Origin: Caulobacteraceae bacterium
GTDB lineage: Bacteria; Pseudomonadota; Alphaproteobacteria; Caulobacterales; Caulobacteraceae
Reading direction: 5' to 3'
Assembly: GCA_947475875.1 (NCBI GenBank)
Contig: CANJME010000009.1
Coordinates: forward strand, 1 to 64,000
Length of the DNA: 64,000 nt
Positions 1-7,670 of the stretch are shown one piece after another. Positions within the stretch are counted from its first letter, which is position 1. The number at the start of each line of letters is the position of its first letter. The notes beneath the pieces were generated by a model. That model saw only the letters and a list, made by a program, of their open reading frames with translations. It did no database searches and was not told the origin of the DNA. The position numbers were made by a program, and so were the translations under genes.

Positions 1-1
1 C

Positions 2-214
2 CTTCACGGTGAGGTACAGGTCCTCATAGAGGTCCAAAGCGAACCTCTCTGCTTCCTTCAGATTGTCGGTCTTGGTGGTAGCGAACCGATACCCATCAGC
101 GTTCGGAACCCGAATACGGGTCTGCCACTTTGGGTTTTTGAGACCGTCTCGTTTGTACAGGATGATCCGACCGTCACCTCGGACGTCGATCCGTTCCCCA
201 TCATCCACTGACAT
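2..214 (-). CDS. Phage-type tyrosine integrase, N-terminal fragment cut by the window edge
   Basis: The reading frame starts at an ATG at 214, with GAGGG placed about 7 bases upstream, and runs 71 codons off the left edge. The peptide has a short N-terminal strand region (KWQTRIRVPNADGYRF, about residues 30-44) followed by a helix rich in E and L (KEAERFALDLYEDL). That is the usual look of the AP2-like arm-binding domain of phage and genomic-island integrases. The catalytic R-H-R-Y part lies outside the window. The gene points away from the tRNA-Arg gene 155 bases to the right, the standard arrangement for an element integrated at a tRNA 3' end. Base composition is visibly poorer in G+C than the rest. 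The family call rests on the N-terminus and the tRNA context only. Confidence 0.7.
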   Translation of the reverse strand, partial: MSVDDGERIDVRGDGRIILYKRDGLKNPKWQTRIRVPNADGYRFATTKTDNLKEAERFALDLYEDLYLTVK

Positions 215-278
215 GATCGAACCCTCAAACCCGATTTAATGAAGGTAATCAGAGGGATCAATTTTGAACACCGTTTTT

Positions 279-293
279 GTGCAACTTTTGCAC
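279..293. promoter_or_regulatory. Perfect inverted repeat in the integrase-tRNA interval
   Basis: GTGCAA and TTGCAC arms flank a 3-base CTT centre, about 65 bases upstream of the integrase start. This could be an operator for an excisionase or repressor, or part of the recombination site. Its function is inferred from position only. Confidence 0.4.
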
Positions 294-296
294 ATA

Positions 297-316
297 GCAA
301 AAACGAGCAAAAACGA
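297..316. repeat. Two tandem copies of a 10-bp unit (GCAAAAACGA)
   Basis: Two exact head-to-tail copies of GCAAAAACGA lie between the integrase and the tRNA. Short direct repeats in this position are typical of integrase arm-type or excisionase binding sites. The assignment is inference. Confidence 0.4.
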
Positions 317-368
317 GCAGCTCCACTTTTTGTGAAGTTGCTAAATCATTGTTTTTATTGAGAAAAGA

Positions 369-445
369 TGGCGCACCCGACACGATTCGAACGTGTGACC
401 TTTGCCTTCGGAGGGCAACGCTCTATCCAGCTGAGCTACGGGTGC
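369..445 (-). tRNA. tRNA-Arg (anticodon CCG)
   Basis: On the minus strand the 77-nt sequence folds as a cloverleaf. The acceptor arms GCACCCG and CGGGTGC pair fully and are followed by discriminator G and an encoded CCA. The D arm is GCTC...GAGC. The anticodon stem TTGCC/GGCAA holds the loop CTCCGAA, giving anticodon CCG. The T arm is ACACG-TTCGAAT-CGTGT. The 3' end faces the integrase fragment at the left edge, so this gene is the probable integration target. The element restores or preserves an intact tRNA at this junction. Confidence 0.95.
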
Positions 446-547
446 TTGAGGCCGAGGCGGGCTTCTAGCGGAAAGGTGTGCGTGCCGCTAGCCGCTTGGC
501 GGTGGTCCCCCGATCCGGGGTTTGCGGTCCAGTCTCCAGCGCCTCCG

Positions 548-826
548 TCAGGCGAGGTCGCGAAGATCGACCGGTTTGGCTGCCCGCAACATCGCGCCGC
601 CGGCGAAGGCCAGGGCGATGCCCATGGTGAGCGGCAGGGCGCCGAGGACCAGCGGCAGCCACAGGATGTTGAGGGCGAAGCTCGTGTCGGGACCCGAGAA
701 CAGGCCCGCGATGAAGAGAAGGGCGAAGATTACGGCAAACCCCGCGATCAAAACGCCGGGCACGATCAGCAGCCAGCCAAAAAAACGGAGAATGGGTCTG
801 CCCCGCTCGGCTCCCATGGATTTCAT
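548..826 (-). CDS. Small two-helix membrane protein, unknown function
   Basis: This 92-residue protein has two strongly hydrophobic segments, about residues 14-43 and 52-77, with basic residues before the first and a short polar tail. Its ATG overlaps the TGA of the ABC ATPase gene upstream by the ATGA arrangement, so the two are almost certainly co-translated. It is too short to be a canonical ABC-2 permease (usually six helices), but the coupling suggests it works with the ATPase. I do not recognise the family. Confidence 0.75.
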   Translation of the reverse strand: MKSMGAERGRPILRFFGWLLIVPGVLIAGFAVIFALLFIAGLFSGPDTSFALNILWLPLVLGALPLTMGIALAFAGGAMLRAAKPVDLRDLA

Positions 827-1785
827 CCGGGTTGCGCGACCACCTGGGCGTCGGCGCCATAGGTCAGGGCCAGGAATACATCCTCGAGGTCCGGGTCCTC
901 GGTGGCGAGGTCCTTGATGTGGACGCCAGCGGCGCGCACGGCCGCCAGCACGGCCTCGACGCTGCTCTCGCCGGTGCGGTAGGAGACGGCCAGACGACCG
1001 TCCTTGCGCAACTTGGCGTCAAACCCCTTCACCTTCGGCGCGGCGGTCAGGGGCTCAGGCGGCGTGATCACCACTGTGCGCGTGTCGAGACGGCCGACCA
1101 GCTCGCGGGTCGGCTCGCAGGCCACGACCTGGCCGTGGTTGATGATGGCGATCTGGTCGCAGAGCTGTTCGGCCTCTTCCAGATAGTGGGTGGTCAGAAC
1201 CACCGTCACGCCATGCTTGTTGAGCGCGACGACGTATTCCCAGAGCTGGCGGCGCAGCTCGACATCGACGCCAGCGGTGGGCTCATCGAGGATCAGCACC
1301 GGCGGGCGGTGGACCATGGCCTTGGCCACCATCAGCCGCCGTTTCATGCCGCCGGAAAGTTGGCGGACGTAGGCGTTGCGTTTTTCGGTCAGGCCGAGGG
1401 CGGCCAGCAGGGCTTCGGACTGCCGTTCGGCCTTGGGCACGCCATAAAGGCCGGCCTGGGTTTCCAGGGACTCGAACGGCGTGAAGAACACGTCCGCCGC
1501 GATTTCCTGCGGCACCACGCCGATCGCGGCCCGGGCGTTGCGCGGTTCGTGGTCGATGTTCCGGCCCCAGATCGAGACCTTGCCCTCGGTCTTGTTGACG
1601 ATGCCGGCGAGGATATTGATGAAGGTCGACTTGCCCGCGCCATTGGGGCCCAGCAGGCCGAAGATCGAACCCCTGGGGATTTCGAGGTCGATGCCTTTCA
1701 GGGCGGTCTTGGCGGGATTGTTCTTGCTGGCGGCATAGGTCTTGACCAGGCCCTTGGCCTCGATGGCGAGATCGGGAAGCGACAT
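823..1785 (-). CDS. ABC transporter ATP-binding protein, ABC-2 (drug/lipid export) type
   Basis: The 320-residue ATPase has all motifs in order: Walker [10 protein letters not shown] at 46-54, signature LSGGMKRR at 143-150, Walker B VLILDEP at 163-169, and the switch His in TTHYLEEAE at 200. The LSGGMKRR signature and the C-terminal extension of about 100 residues are typical of DrrA/NodI-like ATPases that pair with an ABC-2 permease. No full permease gene lies beside it; only the 92-residue membrane protein follows. The substrate cannot be told. The start [11 protein letters not shown] places the nucleotide-binding domain normally. Confidence 0.9.
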   Translation of the reverse strand: MSLPDLAIEAKGLVKTYAASKNNPAKTALKGIDLEIPRGSIFGLLGPNGAGKSTFINILAGIVNKTEGKVSIWGRNIDHEPRNARAAIGVVPQEIAADVFFTPFESLETQAGLYGVPKAERQSEALLAALGLTEKRNAYVRQLSGGMKRRLMVAKAMVHRPPVLILDEPTAGVDVELRRQLWEYVVALNKHGVTVVLTTHYLEEAEQLCDQIAIINHGQVVACEPTRELVGRLDTRTVVITPPEPLTAAPKVKGFDAKLRKDGRLAVSYRTGESSVEAVLAAVRAAGVHIKDLATEDPDLEDVFLALTYGADAQVVAQPG

Positions 1786-1880
1786 GAAGGGTTCTTTGCG
1801 GCGGCCTGAATTGACGCATGGGCGCGTGGGCGCATAGGTAAGGCTTCGCCGCCCGATTTGCCAAGGATTGAGGAAACGAG

Positions 1881-2162
1881 ATGTCCGCCGACGACGAACG
1901 CTCCGCCCGGCGCCAGGAAATCACCGGCGGGTCCGCCAATCCGGGTCGTAAGGCCGAGGAGGTGACCGTCACCACCCGCCGCGTCGCCTGCGACGGCGTC
2001 GGCGGAGCGCTGGGTCACCCGCGGGTCTATATCGAGCTGGGCGTCGATGGCGTTGGCGACTGCGGCTACTGCGACCGCCGTTTCGTGCTGGCGGGATCGA
2101 AGAAGCGCAAGGAGAGCGAACTGCTGGCGCCGGGGGTCTATCTGGGCTCCGGCGGGCACTAG
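1881..2162 (+). CDS. Zinc-finger CHCC (NDUFS6/Lpd-like) domain protein
   Basis: This 93-residue protein carries the motif C37-x8-H46-x14-C61-x2-C64, with surrounding text [18 protein letters not shown] and [10 protein letters not shown]. It matches the zf-CHCC family, the bacterial relative of the mitochondrial complex I accessory subunit NDUFS6. Alphaproteobacteria usually encode it as a free-standing small protein. The gene is divergent from the ABC gene, with a 95-base shared promoter region, and lies just ahead of polA. Binding of one zinc ion is expected from the ligands; a role beyond that is not shown by the sequence. Confidence 0.85.
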   Translation: MSADDERSARRQEITGGSANPGRKAEEVTVTTRRVACDGVGGALGHPRVYIELGVDGVGDCGYCDRRFVLAGSKKRKESELLAPGVYLGSGGH

Positions 2163-2198
2163 CCGCCCGGCGGCGCGCACCCTAGATTGCCCCCGCCC

Positions 2199-5060
2199 AT
2201 GACCGACGCCCCAGAGAGCCTTGCCCACATTCCCCGAGAGCACACCCAGGACGGGCCCCATGTGCGGCTCTATCTGGTCGATGGCTCGGGCTTTATTTTC
2301 CGCGCCTATCATGCCCTCCCCCCCCTGACCCGCAAGTCGGACGGCCTGCCGGTGGGGGCGGTGTCCGGCTTCTGCAACATGCTGTGGAAGCTGCTGGTCG
2401 ACATGAAGTCGGCGCCCGATGCGCCGACGCACCTGGCGGTGATCTTCGACCATTCGGAAAGGACGTTCCGCAACGACCTCTACGATCTCTACAAGGCCCA
2501 CCGCCCGCCGGCCCCCGAGGACCTGGTGCCGCAATTCCCGTTGGTCCGCGAAGCGACCCTGGCGTTCGGCGTGCCGTCGATTGAATTGCCCGGCTATGAG
2601 GCCGACGACGTCATCGCCTCCTATGCCTGCCATGTGCGCGATATGGGCGGCGAGGTGGTGATCGTCTCGTCGGACAAGGATCTGATGCAGCTGGTCGGCG
2701 ACCGGGTCTCGATGCTCGACACCATGAAACAGGTCCGCATCGGGCGCGATCAGGTGATCGAGAAGTTCGGGGTCGGACCCGAGCGGGTGGTCGATGTTCA
2801 GGCCCTGTGCGGTGATTCCGTCGACAATGTCCCCGGCGCGCCGGGGATCGGCATCAAGACCGCCAGCTTGCTGATCAACGAGTACGGCGACCTCGACACC
2901 CTGCTGGCCCGGGCCGGCGAGGTCAAACAGGACAAGCGCCGCGAAACCCTGATCAATTTCGCAGACCAGATCCGGCTTTCGCGCCAGTTGGTACGGCTGA
3001 CCTGCGACGCCCCCCTGCCCCAGCCGCTCGATGAGCTGACCGTCGATGAGTTCGACGCGCCCAAGCTGGCGGCTTTCCTCGCCAAGATGGAGTTCGGAAC
3101 CCTGGCCCGGCGGGTGGCCGGCGGCGAGCGGCCCGAGGCCAAGCTCGCGGTCATGCCGCCCCGGCCGTTCAATGCCCCTGAGGCGGGCGCGCCGGTCGAG
3201 GCGCAAACCGTCGATACGACCGCCTATGCCTGCGTGACCACCGAAGCGGCGCTCGACGCCTGGATCGCCCGGGCCTTCGAGGCGGGCGTCGTCGCCTTCG
3301 ACACCGAGACCGACGCCCTGTCGTCTTCGGACGCCAACCTGTGCGGCGTGTCGCTCGCCATCGCGCCGGGCGAGGCCTGTTACATCCCGGTCGGCCACGA
3401 GATGGAGCAGGACGGTTTCGCCTTCGAGGCCAATGAACGGCCGCCCCAGATCCCCTGCGATGTGGCGATGGCGAAGCTGAAGCCGCTTCTGGAAGACGCC
3501 GGCACCCTCAAGATCGCCCAGAACGCCAAGTACGATATCGCCGTCCTGTCGCGGTACGGCATCAACGTTACGCCGGTCGATGACACCATGCTGATCTCCT
3601 ATGTGCTGGAAACCGGCCTGCACGGCCACGGCATGGATGAGCTTTCCAGGCTCTGGCTCGGCCATGAGCCGATCAGCTTCAAGTCGGTGACCGGGGCGGG
3701 CAAGGCCCAGAAGAGTTTCAAACACATCGAGCTCGCTCCGGCGACCTGCTACGCCGCCGAGGACGCCGACGTCACCCTGCGGCTGTGGAAGAAGCTGAAA
3801 CCGCGCCTGGCCCGCGATGGCATGCTGACCGTCTATGAGACGCTGGAACGCGGCATGCCGCAGGTGCTGGCGCAGATGGAATGCGTCGGGGTGATGATCG
3901 ACCCCGAGCGGTTGCGGCATCTGTCCCACGACTTCGCCATGCGGATGACCGAGTTCGAAGCCAAGGCGCAGGAAGTGGCGGGCCGGCCGTTCAATCTCGG
4001 CAGTCCGAAACAGATCGGCGACATTCTGTTTGGCGAGCTGAACCTGCCCGGCGGCAAGAAGACCGCCACCGGCGCCTGGGGCACCGACGCCTCGGTGTTG
4101 GAAGAGCTGGCTGCGCAGGGGCACGAGCTGCCGCAGATCCTGCTGGACTGGCGCCAGCTTTCGAAGCTGCGCGGCACCTATACCGAGAACCTGATCGCGG
4201 CGGTCAGCCCGCGCACCGGGCGTGTCCACACCTCCTATGCGCTGGCCGCCACCTCGACGGGGCGGCTGTCCTCGTCCGACCCCAATCTGCAGAACATCCC
4301 GGTGCGCACCGAAGAGGGCCGCAAGATCCGCGCGGCCTTTATCGCCCCGCCCGGCCAGGTGATGATCAGCGCCGACTACAGCCAGATCGAGCTGCGCCTT
4401 TTGGCCCACATCGGCGACATCCCGCAGCTGAAGAGGGCCTTCGCCGAGGGCCTGGATATCCACGCCATGACCGCCTCGGAGATGTTCGGCGTGCCGATCG
4501 AGGGCATGCCTGCGGACGTGCGCCGCCGGGCCAAGGCGATCAATTTCGGTATTGTGTACGGCATCAGCGCCTTTGGCCTCGCTAACCAGCTGGGCATCGG
4601 CCAGGGCGAGGCGGGCGAATACATCAAGACCTATTTCGCGCGGTTCCCGGGGATCAAGGCCTACATGGACTCCGCAAGAGCGATGGTCCGCGAGAAGGCC
4701 TATGTAACCACCATCTTCGGCCGCAAGATCAACATCCCCGACGTCAATGCGAAAGCCGTCGGCCAGCGCCAGTTCGCCGAGCGGGCAGCGATCAACGCCC
4801 CGATCCAGGGCGCGGCCGCTGACATCATCCGCCGGGCGATGATCCGTATGCCGGGCGCGCTTCGGGACGCGAACCTGTCAGCGAAAATGCTGATGCAGGT
4901 GCACGACGAACTCGTGTTCGAGGCGCCGCAGGCCGAGGCTGACGCCACGATCGCCGTCGTGCGCCGCGTCATGGAAAGAGCCGCCGAGCCGGCCGTAGCG
5001 CTCACCGTGCCGCTGGTGGTTGATGCCCGCGCCGCCGCCAGTTGGGACGAAGCCCACTGA
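2199..5060 (+). CDS. polA: DNA polymerase I
   Basis: This 953-residue protein has three domains: an N-terminal 5'-3' exonuclease (about 20-300), a 3'-5' exonuclease (about 340-540) and a family A polymerase (about 560-953). The proofreading motif FDTETD (D368, E370) is intact, so proofreading is expected. Polymerase motif A ADYSQIELRLLAHI (D726) and motif C VHDELVFE (D903) are present, as is the motif B region RRRAKAINFGIVYG. It fills gaps in repair and removes Okazaki primers. I chose the ATG at 2199 over an in-frame TTG at 2187, which would add only MPPP. The next gene starts inside its last codons. Confidence 0.97.
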   Translation: MTDAPESLAHIPREHTQDGPHVRLYLVDGSGFIFRAYHALPPLTRKSDGLPVGAVSGFCNMLWKLLVDMKSAPDAPTHLAVIFDHSERTFRNDLYDLYKAHRPPAPEDLVPQFPLVREATLAFGVPSIELPGYEADDVIASYACHVRDMGGEVVIVSSDKDLMQLVGDRVSMLDTMKQVRIGRDQVIEKFGVGPERVVDVQALCGDSVDNVPGAPGIGIKTASLLINEYGDLDTLLARAGEVKQDKRRETLINFADQIRLSRQLVRLTCDAPLPQPLDELTVDEFDAPKLAAFLAKMEFGTLARRVAGGERPEAKLAVMPPRPFNAPEAGAPVEAQTVDTTAYACVTTEAALDAWIARAFEAGVVAFDTETDALSSSDANLCGVSLAIAPGEACYIPVGHEMEQDGFAFEANERPPQIPCDVAMAKLKPLLEDAGTLKIAQNAKYDIAVLSRYGINVTPVDDTMLISYVLETGLHGHGMDELSRLWLGHEPISFKSVTGAGKAQKSFKHIELAPATCYAAEDADVTLRLWKKLKPRLARDGMLTVYETLERGMPQVLAQMECVGVMIDPERLRHLSHDFAMRMTEFEAKAQEVAGRPFNLGSPKQIGDILFGELNLPGGKKTATGAWGTDASVLEELAAQGHELPQILLDWRQLSKLRGTYTENLIAAVSPRTGRVHTSYALAATSTGRLSSSDPNLQNIPVRTEEGRKIRAAFIAPPGQVMISADYSQIELRLLAHIGDIPQLKRAFAEGLDIHAMTASEMFGVPIEGMPADVRRRAKAINFGIVYGISAFGLANQLGIGQGEAGEYIKTYFARFPGIKAYMDSARAMVREKAYVTTIFGRKINIPDVNAKAVGQRQFAERAAINAPIQGAAADIIRRAMIRMPGALRDANLSAKMLMQVHDELVFEAPQAEADATIAVVRRVMERAAEPAVALTVPLVVDARAAASWDEAH

Positions 5061-5551
5061 ACGGGCTGGTCATCGGCCGGGCCAGCCTTGCGGATGCCGA
5101 GCCCGCCATGCGCCTGCTGCGCGAGGTCGCCGTCTATCGCGAAGGCAAGGGCCAGTTCCGCTGGAACAAGGAATGGTTCACCCTGGAAGCCGCACAGGGC
5201 TGGATCGAGTCCGGCCAGCTGGTCAGCGCGCGCCAGGACGGCGAGATGGTCGGGGTCATGCTGTTCCAGTCAGAGGACCAGCGTTTCTGGCCCGATCGCC
5301 CACAGGGCGAAGCCTTTTTCGTCCATCGCCTCGCCCGCAAACCTGGCGTGCGGATCGAAGGGGGCCTCGCCAAACCCATGCTCGACTGGGCCTATGCCGA
5401 GACAAAGCGGCTCGGCCGTCCCTGGCTGCGCCTCGACTGCGCCCCCGACGACAAGCTCTGCGCCATCTACGAGGGCTGGGGCTTCGACCGCATCGACCTC
5501 AAACAGATCGAGCCGGACTTCTGGAGCTGGCGGTGGGAAAAGCATACCTGA
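5042..5551 (+). CDS. GNAT-family N-acetyltransferase
   Basis: This 169-residue protein has the GNAT layout: an N-terminal helix pair, a central strand with GEMVGVMLFQSED, then a basic cofactor-binding region and the C-terminal signature LRLDCAPDDKLCAIYEGWGFDRI. The start is taken as TTG at 5042, inside the last codons of polA, because no ATG lies in the right place; CTG at 5057 is an alternative. The overlap suggests co-transcription with polA. The acceptor substrate is unknown. Confidence 0.75.
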   Translation: MGRSPLNGLVIGRASLADAEPAMRLLREVAVYREGKGQFRWNKEWFTLEAAQGWIESGQLVSARQDGEMVGVMLFQSEDQRFWPDRPQGEAFFVHRLARKPGVRIEGGLAKPMLDWAYAETKRLGRPWLRLDCAPDDKLCAIYEGWGFDRIDLKQIEPDFWSWRWEKHT

Positions 5552-5592
5552 GACCTGTGGCCTGCTTGGCCAAAGGCGCCTAGCATCCGGCT

Positions 5593-6363
5593 ATGGAAAT
5601 GCTGGCCCAGACCCGGATCGTGATGTGGGAGGGCGCGAGCCTGTGGCTCATCAACGCCACGCCGAGCGCAAGCCGGGCGCGCCAGGAAACCGACCTTCAC
5701 GCCCATCACGCCATCCAGATCGTTCTGGGCCTTGGTGGCGCCTTCAGGCTGCGAACCGCAGACCGCGAGGCCGCGAGCCTTGCCGTCGCCGTGGCCGCCG
5801 ACGTGGGCCACGTGTTCGAGGCTGAGGGTTTGTTCGCCCTGTTGTTTGTCGAGCCCGAGAGCCGGGCAGGTCGAGCGATGTCAGCGCGGCTTTTCGGGGA
5901 TGGGCCTTTGGCCCCTGTCCCGCGTCCCGCTTACGACGGCCTTGCCCGGGCGATCGGGCGCGCGCCTGGCCAGATACCCGGAAACGACGAGCTTGTGCGT
6001 TTCGGCCGCGCGATGGTGGCGGACCTGGCCGGAGAGCGCCTCGGCGATCGCCCTGATGGGCGGGTGCTGAGGATGATCGCGGCGGCGAAAGACCGATTGG
6101 AGGGCCCCGTCAGCCTTTCCGATGTGGTGGGGGTGGGAGGACTGTCGGCCGGGCGTTTGCGCCACCTTTTCGTCGAGCAAACGGGCCTGCCGTTCCAGAC
6201 CTATCTTTTGTGGCTGCGGCTGATGAAAGCGATAGAAAGCATTGTCGCCGGAGCCACTCTGACCGGCGCCGCCCACGATGCAGGCTTTGCCGATTCGGCC
6301 CACTTCAGCCGCACCTTCCGGCGGATGTTCGGCGTCGCGCCGGCATCGCTGAGAATGACATAG
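5593..6363 (+). CDS. AraC-family transcriptional regulator
   Basis: This 256-residue protein has a cupin-like N-terminal part (LHAHHAIQIVLGLGG, about residues 36-50) and a C-terminal double helix-turn-helix from about 160. The second helix-turn-helix shows the AraC signature AGFADSAHFSRTFRRMFGVAPASLR. The N-terminal HxHH pattern suggests a ligand- or metal-binding cupin pocket, which is inference. It lies 75 bases upstream of a metallothionein-like gene and in the same direction as an exported hydrolase gene, which are candidate targets. Confidence 0.88.
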   Translation: MEMLAQTRIVMWEGASLWLINATPSASRARQETDLHAHHAIQIVLGLGGAFRLRTADREAASLAVAVAADVGHVFEAEGLFALLFVEPESRAGRAMSARLFGDGPLAPVPRPAYDGLARAIGRAPGQIPGNDELVRFGRAMVADLAGERLGDRPDGRVLRMIAAAKDRLEGPVSLSDVVGVGGLSAGRLRHLFVEQTGLPFQTYLLWLRLMKAIESIVAGATLTGAAHDAGFADSAHFSRTFRRMFGVAPASLRMT

Positions 6364-6426
6364 CCCTTCCATTCAAGCGCCGATTTGCCATGCCTTCTAG
6401 GAATGAGCCTCCACCCACCGGAAACC

Positions 6427-6433
6427 AAGGAGG
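6427..6433 (+). promoter_or_regulatory. Strong ribosome binding site (AAGGAGG) of the metallothionein-like gene
   Basis: A near-perfect Shine-Dalgarno sequence is centred about 9 bases before the ATG at 6439. It is stronger than that of most neighbours and is the main support that the tiny reading frame is translated. Confidence 0.75.
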
Positions 6434-6438
6434 TTCCA

Positions 6439-6549
6439 ATGACCGACCAATGCAACTGCCAACCCTGCAACTGCGGCCCGGCCTGCCAATGCTCGACCGG
6501 GGTTTGCGCCGCCAAGTGCCCCTGCCCGTCGGCCTCGCGTTCCAGCTAG
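6439..6549 (+). CDS. Very small cysteine-rich, metallothionein-like protein
   Basis: This 36-residue reading frame has nine cysteines (positions 5, 7, 10, 12, 16, 18, 23, 27, 29), mostly in CxC and CxxC spacing, with no histidine and no aromatic residue. A quarter of all residues are Cys, the composition of a metallothionein that wraps Cu(I), Zn or Cd in thiolate clusters. It has a perfect AAGGAGG ribosome binding site and is followed by a stable hairpin (6565-6594). It lacks the His-containing zinc-finger pattern of SmtA and looks more like the short Cys-only fungal type. Function is inferred from composition; nothing here shows which metal. Confidence 0.7.
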   Translation: MTDQCNCQPCNCGPACQCSTGVCAAKCPCPSASRSS

Positions 6550-6564
6550 ACGCCAAACCAGCCT

Positions 6565-6594
6565 CTTCCCGGTCCGGTGATCCGGTCCGGGAAG
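6565..6594 (+). terminator. Long hairpin after the metallothionein-like gene
   Basis: Arms CTTCCCGGTCCGG and CCGGTCCGGGAAG pair over 13 positions with one mismatch around a TGAT loop. There is no T-run, so it may be a weak or Rho-assisted terminator, or an mRNA-stabilising 3' structure that keeps the short transcript separate from the hydrolase gene at 6625. Confidence 0.5.
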
Positions 6595-6624
6595 TCGGCT
6601 AGAAACCGACGAAGGGAGAAAATC

Positions 6625-7464
6625 ATGAGATTTCCTGGAGGGTATGCAAAACCCCGAAAGGCGGCGATCGCCGTCCTGATCGGCCTTGGACTGGTATTAC
6701 AGGGCGGCGCGGGCTGCGCGGCGGCCGAGAAGGCCCGGACCGCCCAGGTCGACGGGCGCGCCGTGGCCTACAATGTCCTGGGCTCCGGCAAACCGACCCT
6801 GGTGCTGATCTCAGGCCTGGGCAACGGCATGGAAACCTTCACGGTTGTCGCGCCGGAGCTCGCCAAATCCGCCACGGTGATCGTCTATGACCGCGCCGGC
6901 TACGGCGGTAGCGCCAAACCCGAGGGCGCGCGCGACGCGGCCGGTGTTGACCGCGAGCTGACCGCGCTGCTGGCGGCCGCCGGCGAGCCCGGGCCCTACA
7001 TCCTGGTCGGCCATTCAAATGGCGGCCTCTATGCCGAATACTTCGCCTCGAAACACCCTGAGCTGGTGGCCGGGCTGGTGCTCGAGGATTCGCGGCCGGC
7101 TGACTATGGCCGGCGCTGTCATGTCGCCGGGCTGGAGCCCTGCACGCCGACGCCCGACATGGTGCGAAGCGCCCCTGCCGGCGAACAGGCGGAAGTCGCG
7201 GGCCTTGAAACCGCCTTCACCCAGGTTGAGGCCATCACCCCGGTGACGGGCAAGCCCGTCCTGGTCCTGTCTCGTTTCCTTCCGGCCAGCCCCAAGCCGT
7301 TCGACCGGCTGTGGGGCCAGGCGCAGGACGATCTGGCCGGGCGTTATGCGGGATCCACCCATCTGAGGGCCCCCGGCGGCGGCCACTACATCCACAAGGA
7401 CCAGAAGGTCTGGTTCGTCACAACCCTCCAGGCCTGGATGCAGCGCGTGGGCGCAAGGTCCTAG
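6625..7464 (+). CDS. Exported alpha/beta hydrolase
   Basis: This 279-residue protein has an N-terminal signal peptide (basic start, hydrophobic stretch about 13-29, cleavage near GCAAAE). The alpha/beta hydrolase fold follows: oxyanion region LVLISGLGNGMETF, YDRAGYGGSAKP, nucleophile elbow GHSNG with Ser131, and a terminal catalytic His in GGGHYIHKDQ (His254). The start is the ATG at 6625, preceded by GAAGGGAG. It likely acts in the periplasm on an ester or amide; substrate unknown. There is a possible lipobox-like Cys at residue 31, so lipoprotein anchoring is an alternative. Confidence 0.85.
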   Translation: MRFPGGYAKPRKAAIAVLIGLGLVLQGGAGCAAAEKARTAQVDGRAVAYNVLGSGKPTLVLISGLGNGMETFTVVAPELAKSATVIVYDRAGYGGSAKPEGARDAAGVDRELTALLAAAGEPGPYILVGHSNGGLYAEYFASKHPELVAGLVLEDSRPADYGRRCHVAGLEPCTPTPDMVRSAPAGEQAEVAGLETAFTQVEAITPVTGKPVLVLSRFLPASPKPFDRLWGQAQDDLAGRYAGSTHLRAPGGGHYIHKDQKVWFVTTLQAWMQRVGARS

Positions 7465-7670
7465 GGCCCCGCGCCCTGGGCCTGGTCCAGCGCCGACTTC
7501 ACCCGTCACCCACGCTCAGGGTCCCTTGAGCCTGTATCCTGCACAGACGCCTTGCCCCCCCCTGACCCCCCGGGCGTGCATGACCGGTGCGGGAAGAAAC
7601 AAGCAGGCCAACTTGACCGCTTGTCAGACGGCGAAATCCGGTCAAGGGTTCGACCCAAGGGGAGAGCGCC

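Noticed and set aside
58-300. An 80-codon minus-strand frame at the left edge
   Set aside because: A different frame (214 down to 2) has a ribosome site and an integrase-like sequence; the 80-codon frame has no recognisable content and crosses the palindromes.
1698-4463. A 921-codon open frame on the minus strand across polA
   Set aside because: It lies antisense to a complete DNA polymerase I with all motifs; long antisense frames are expected at this G+C content, and the peptide is His/Gln/Arg/Leu-rich without any domain.
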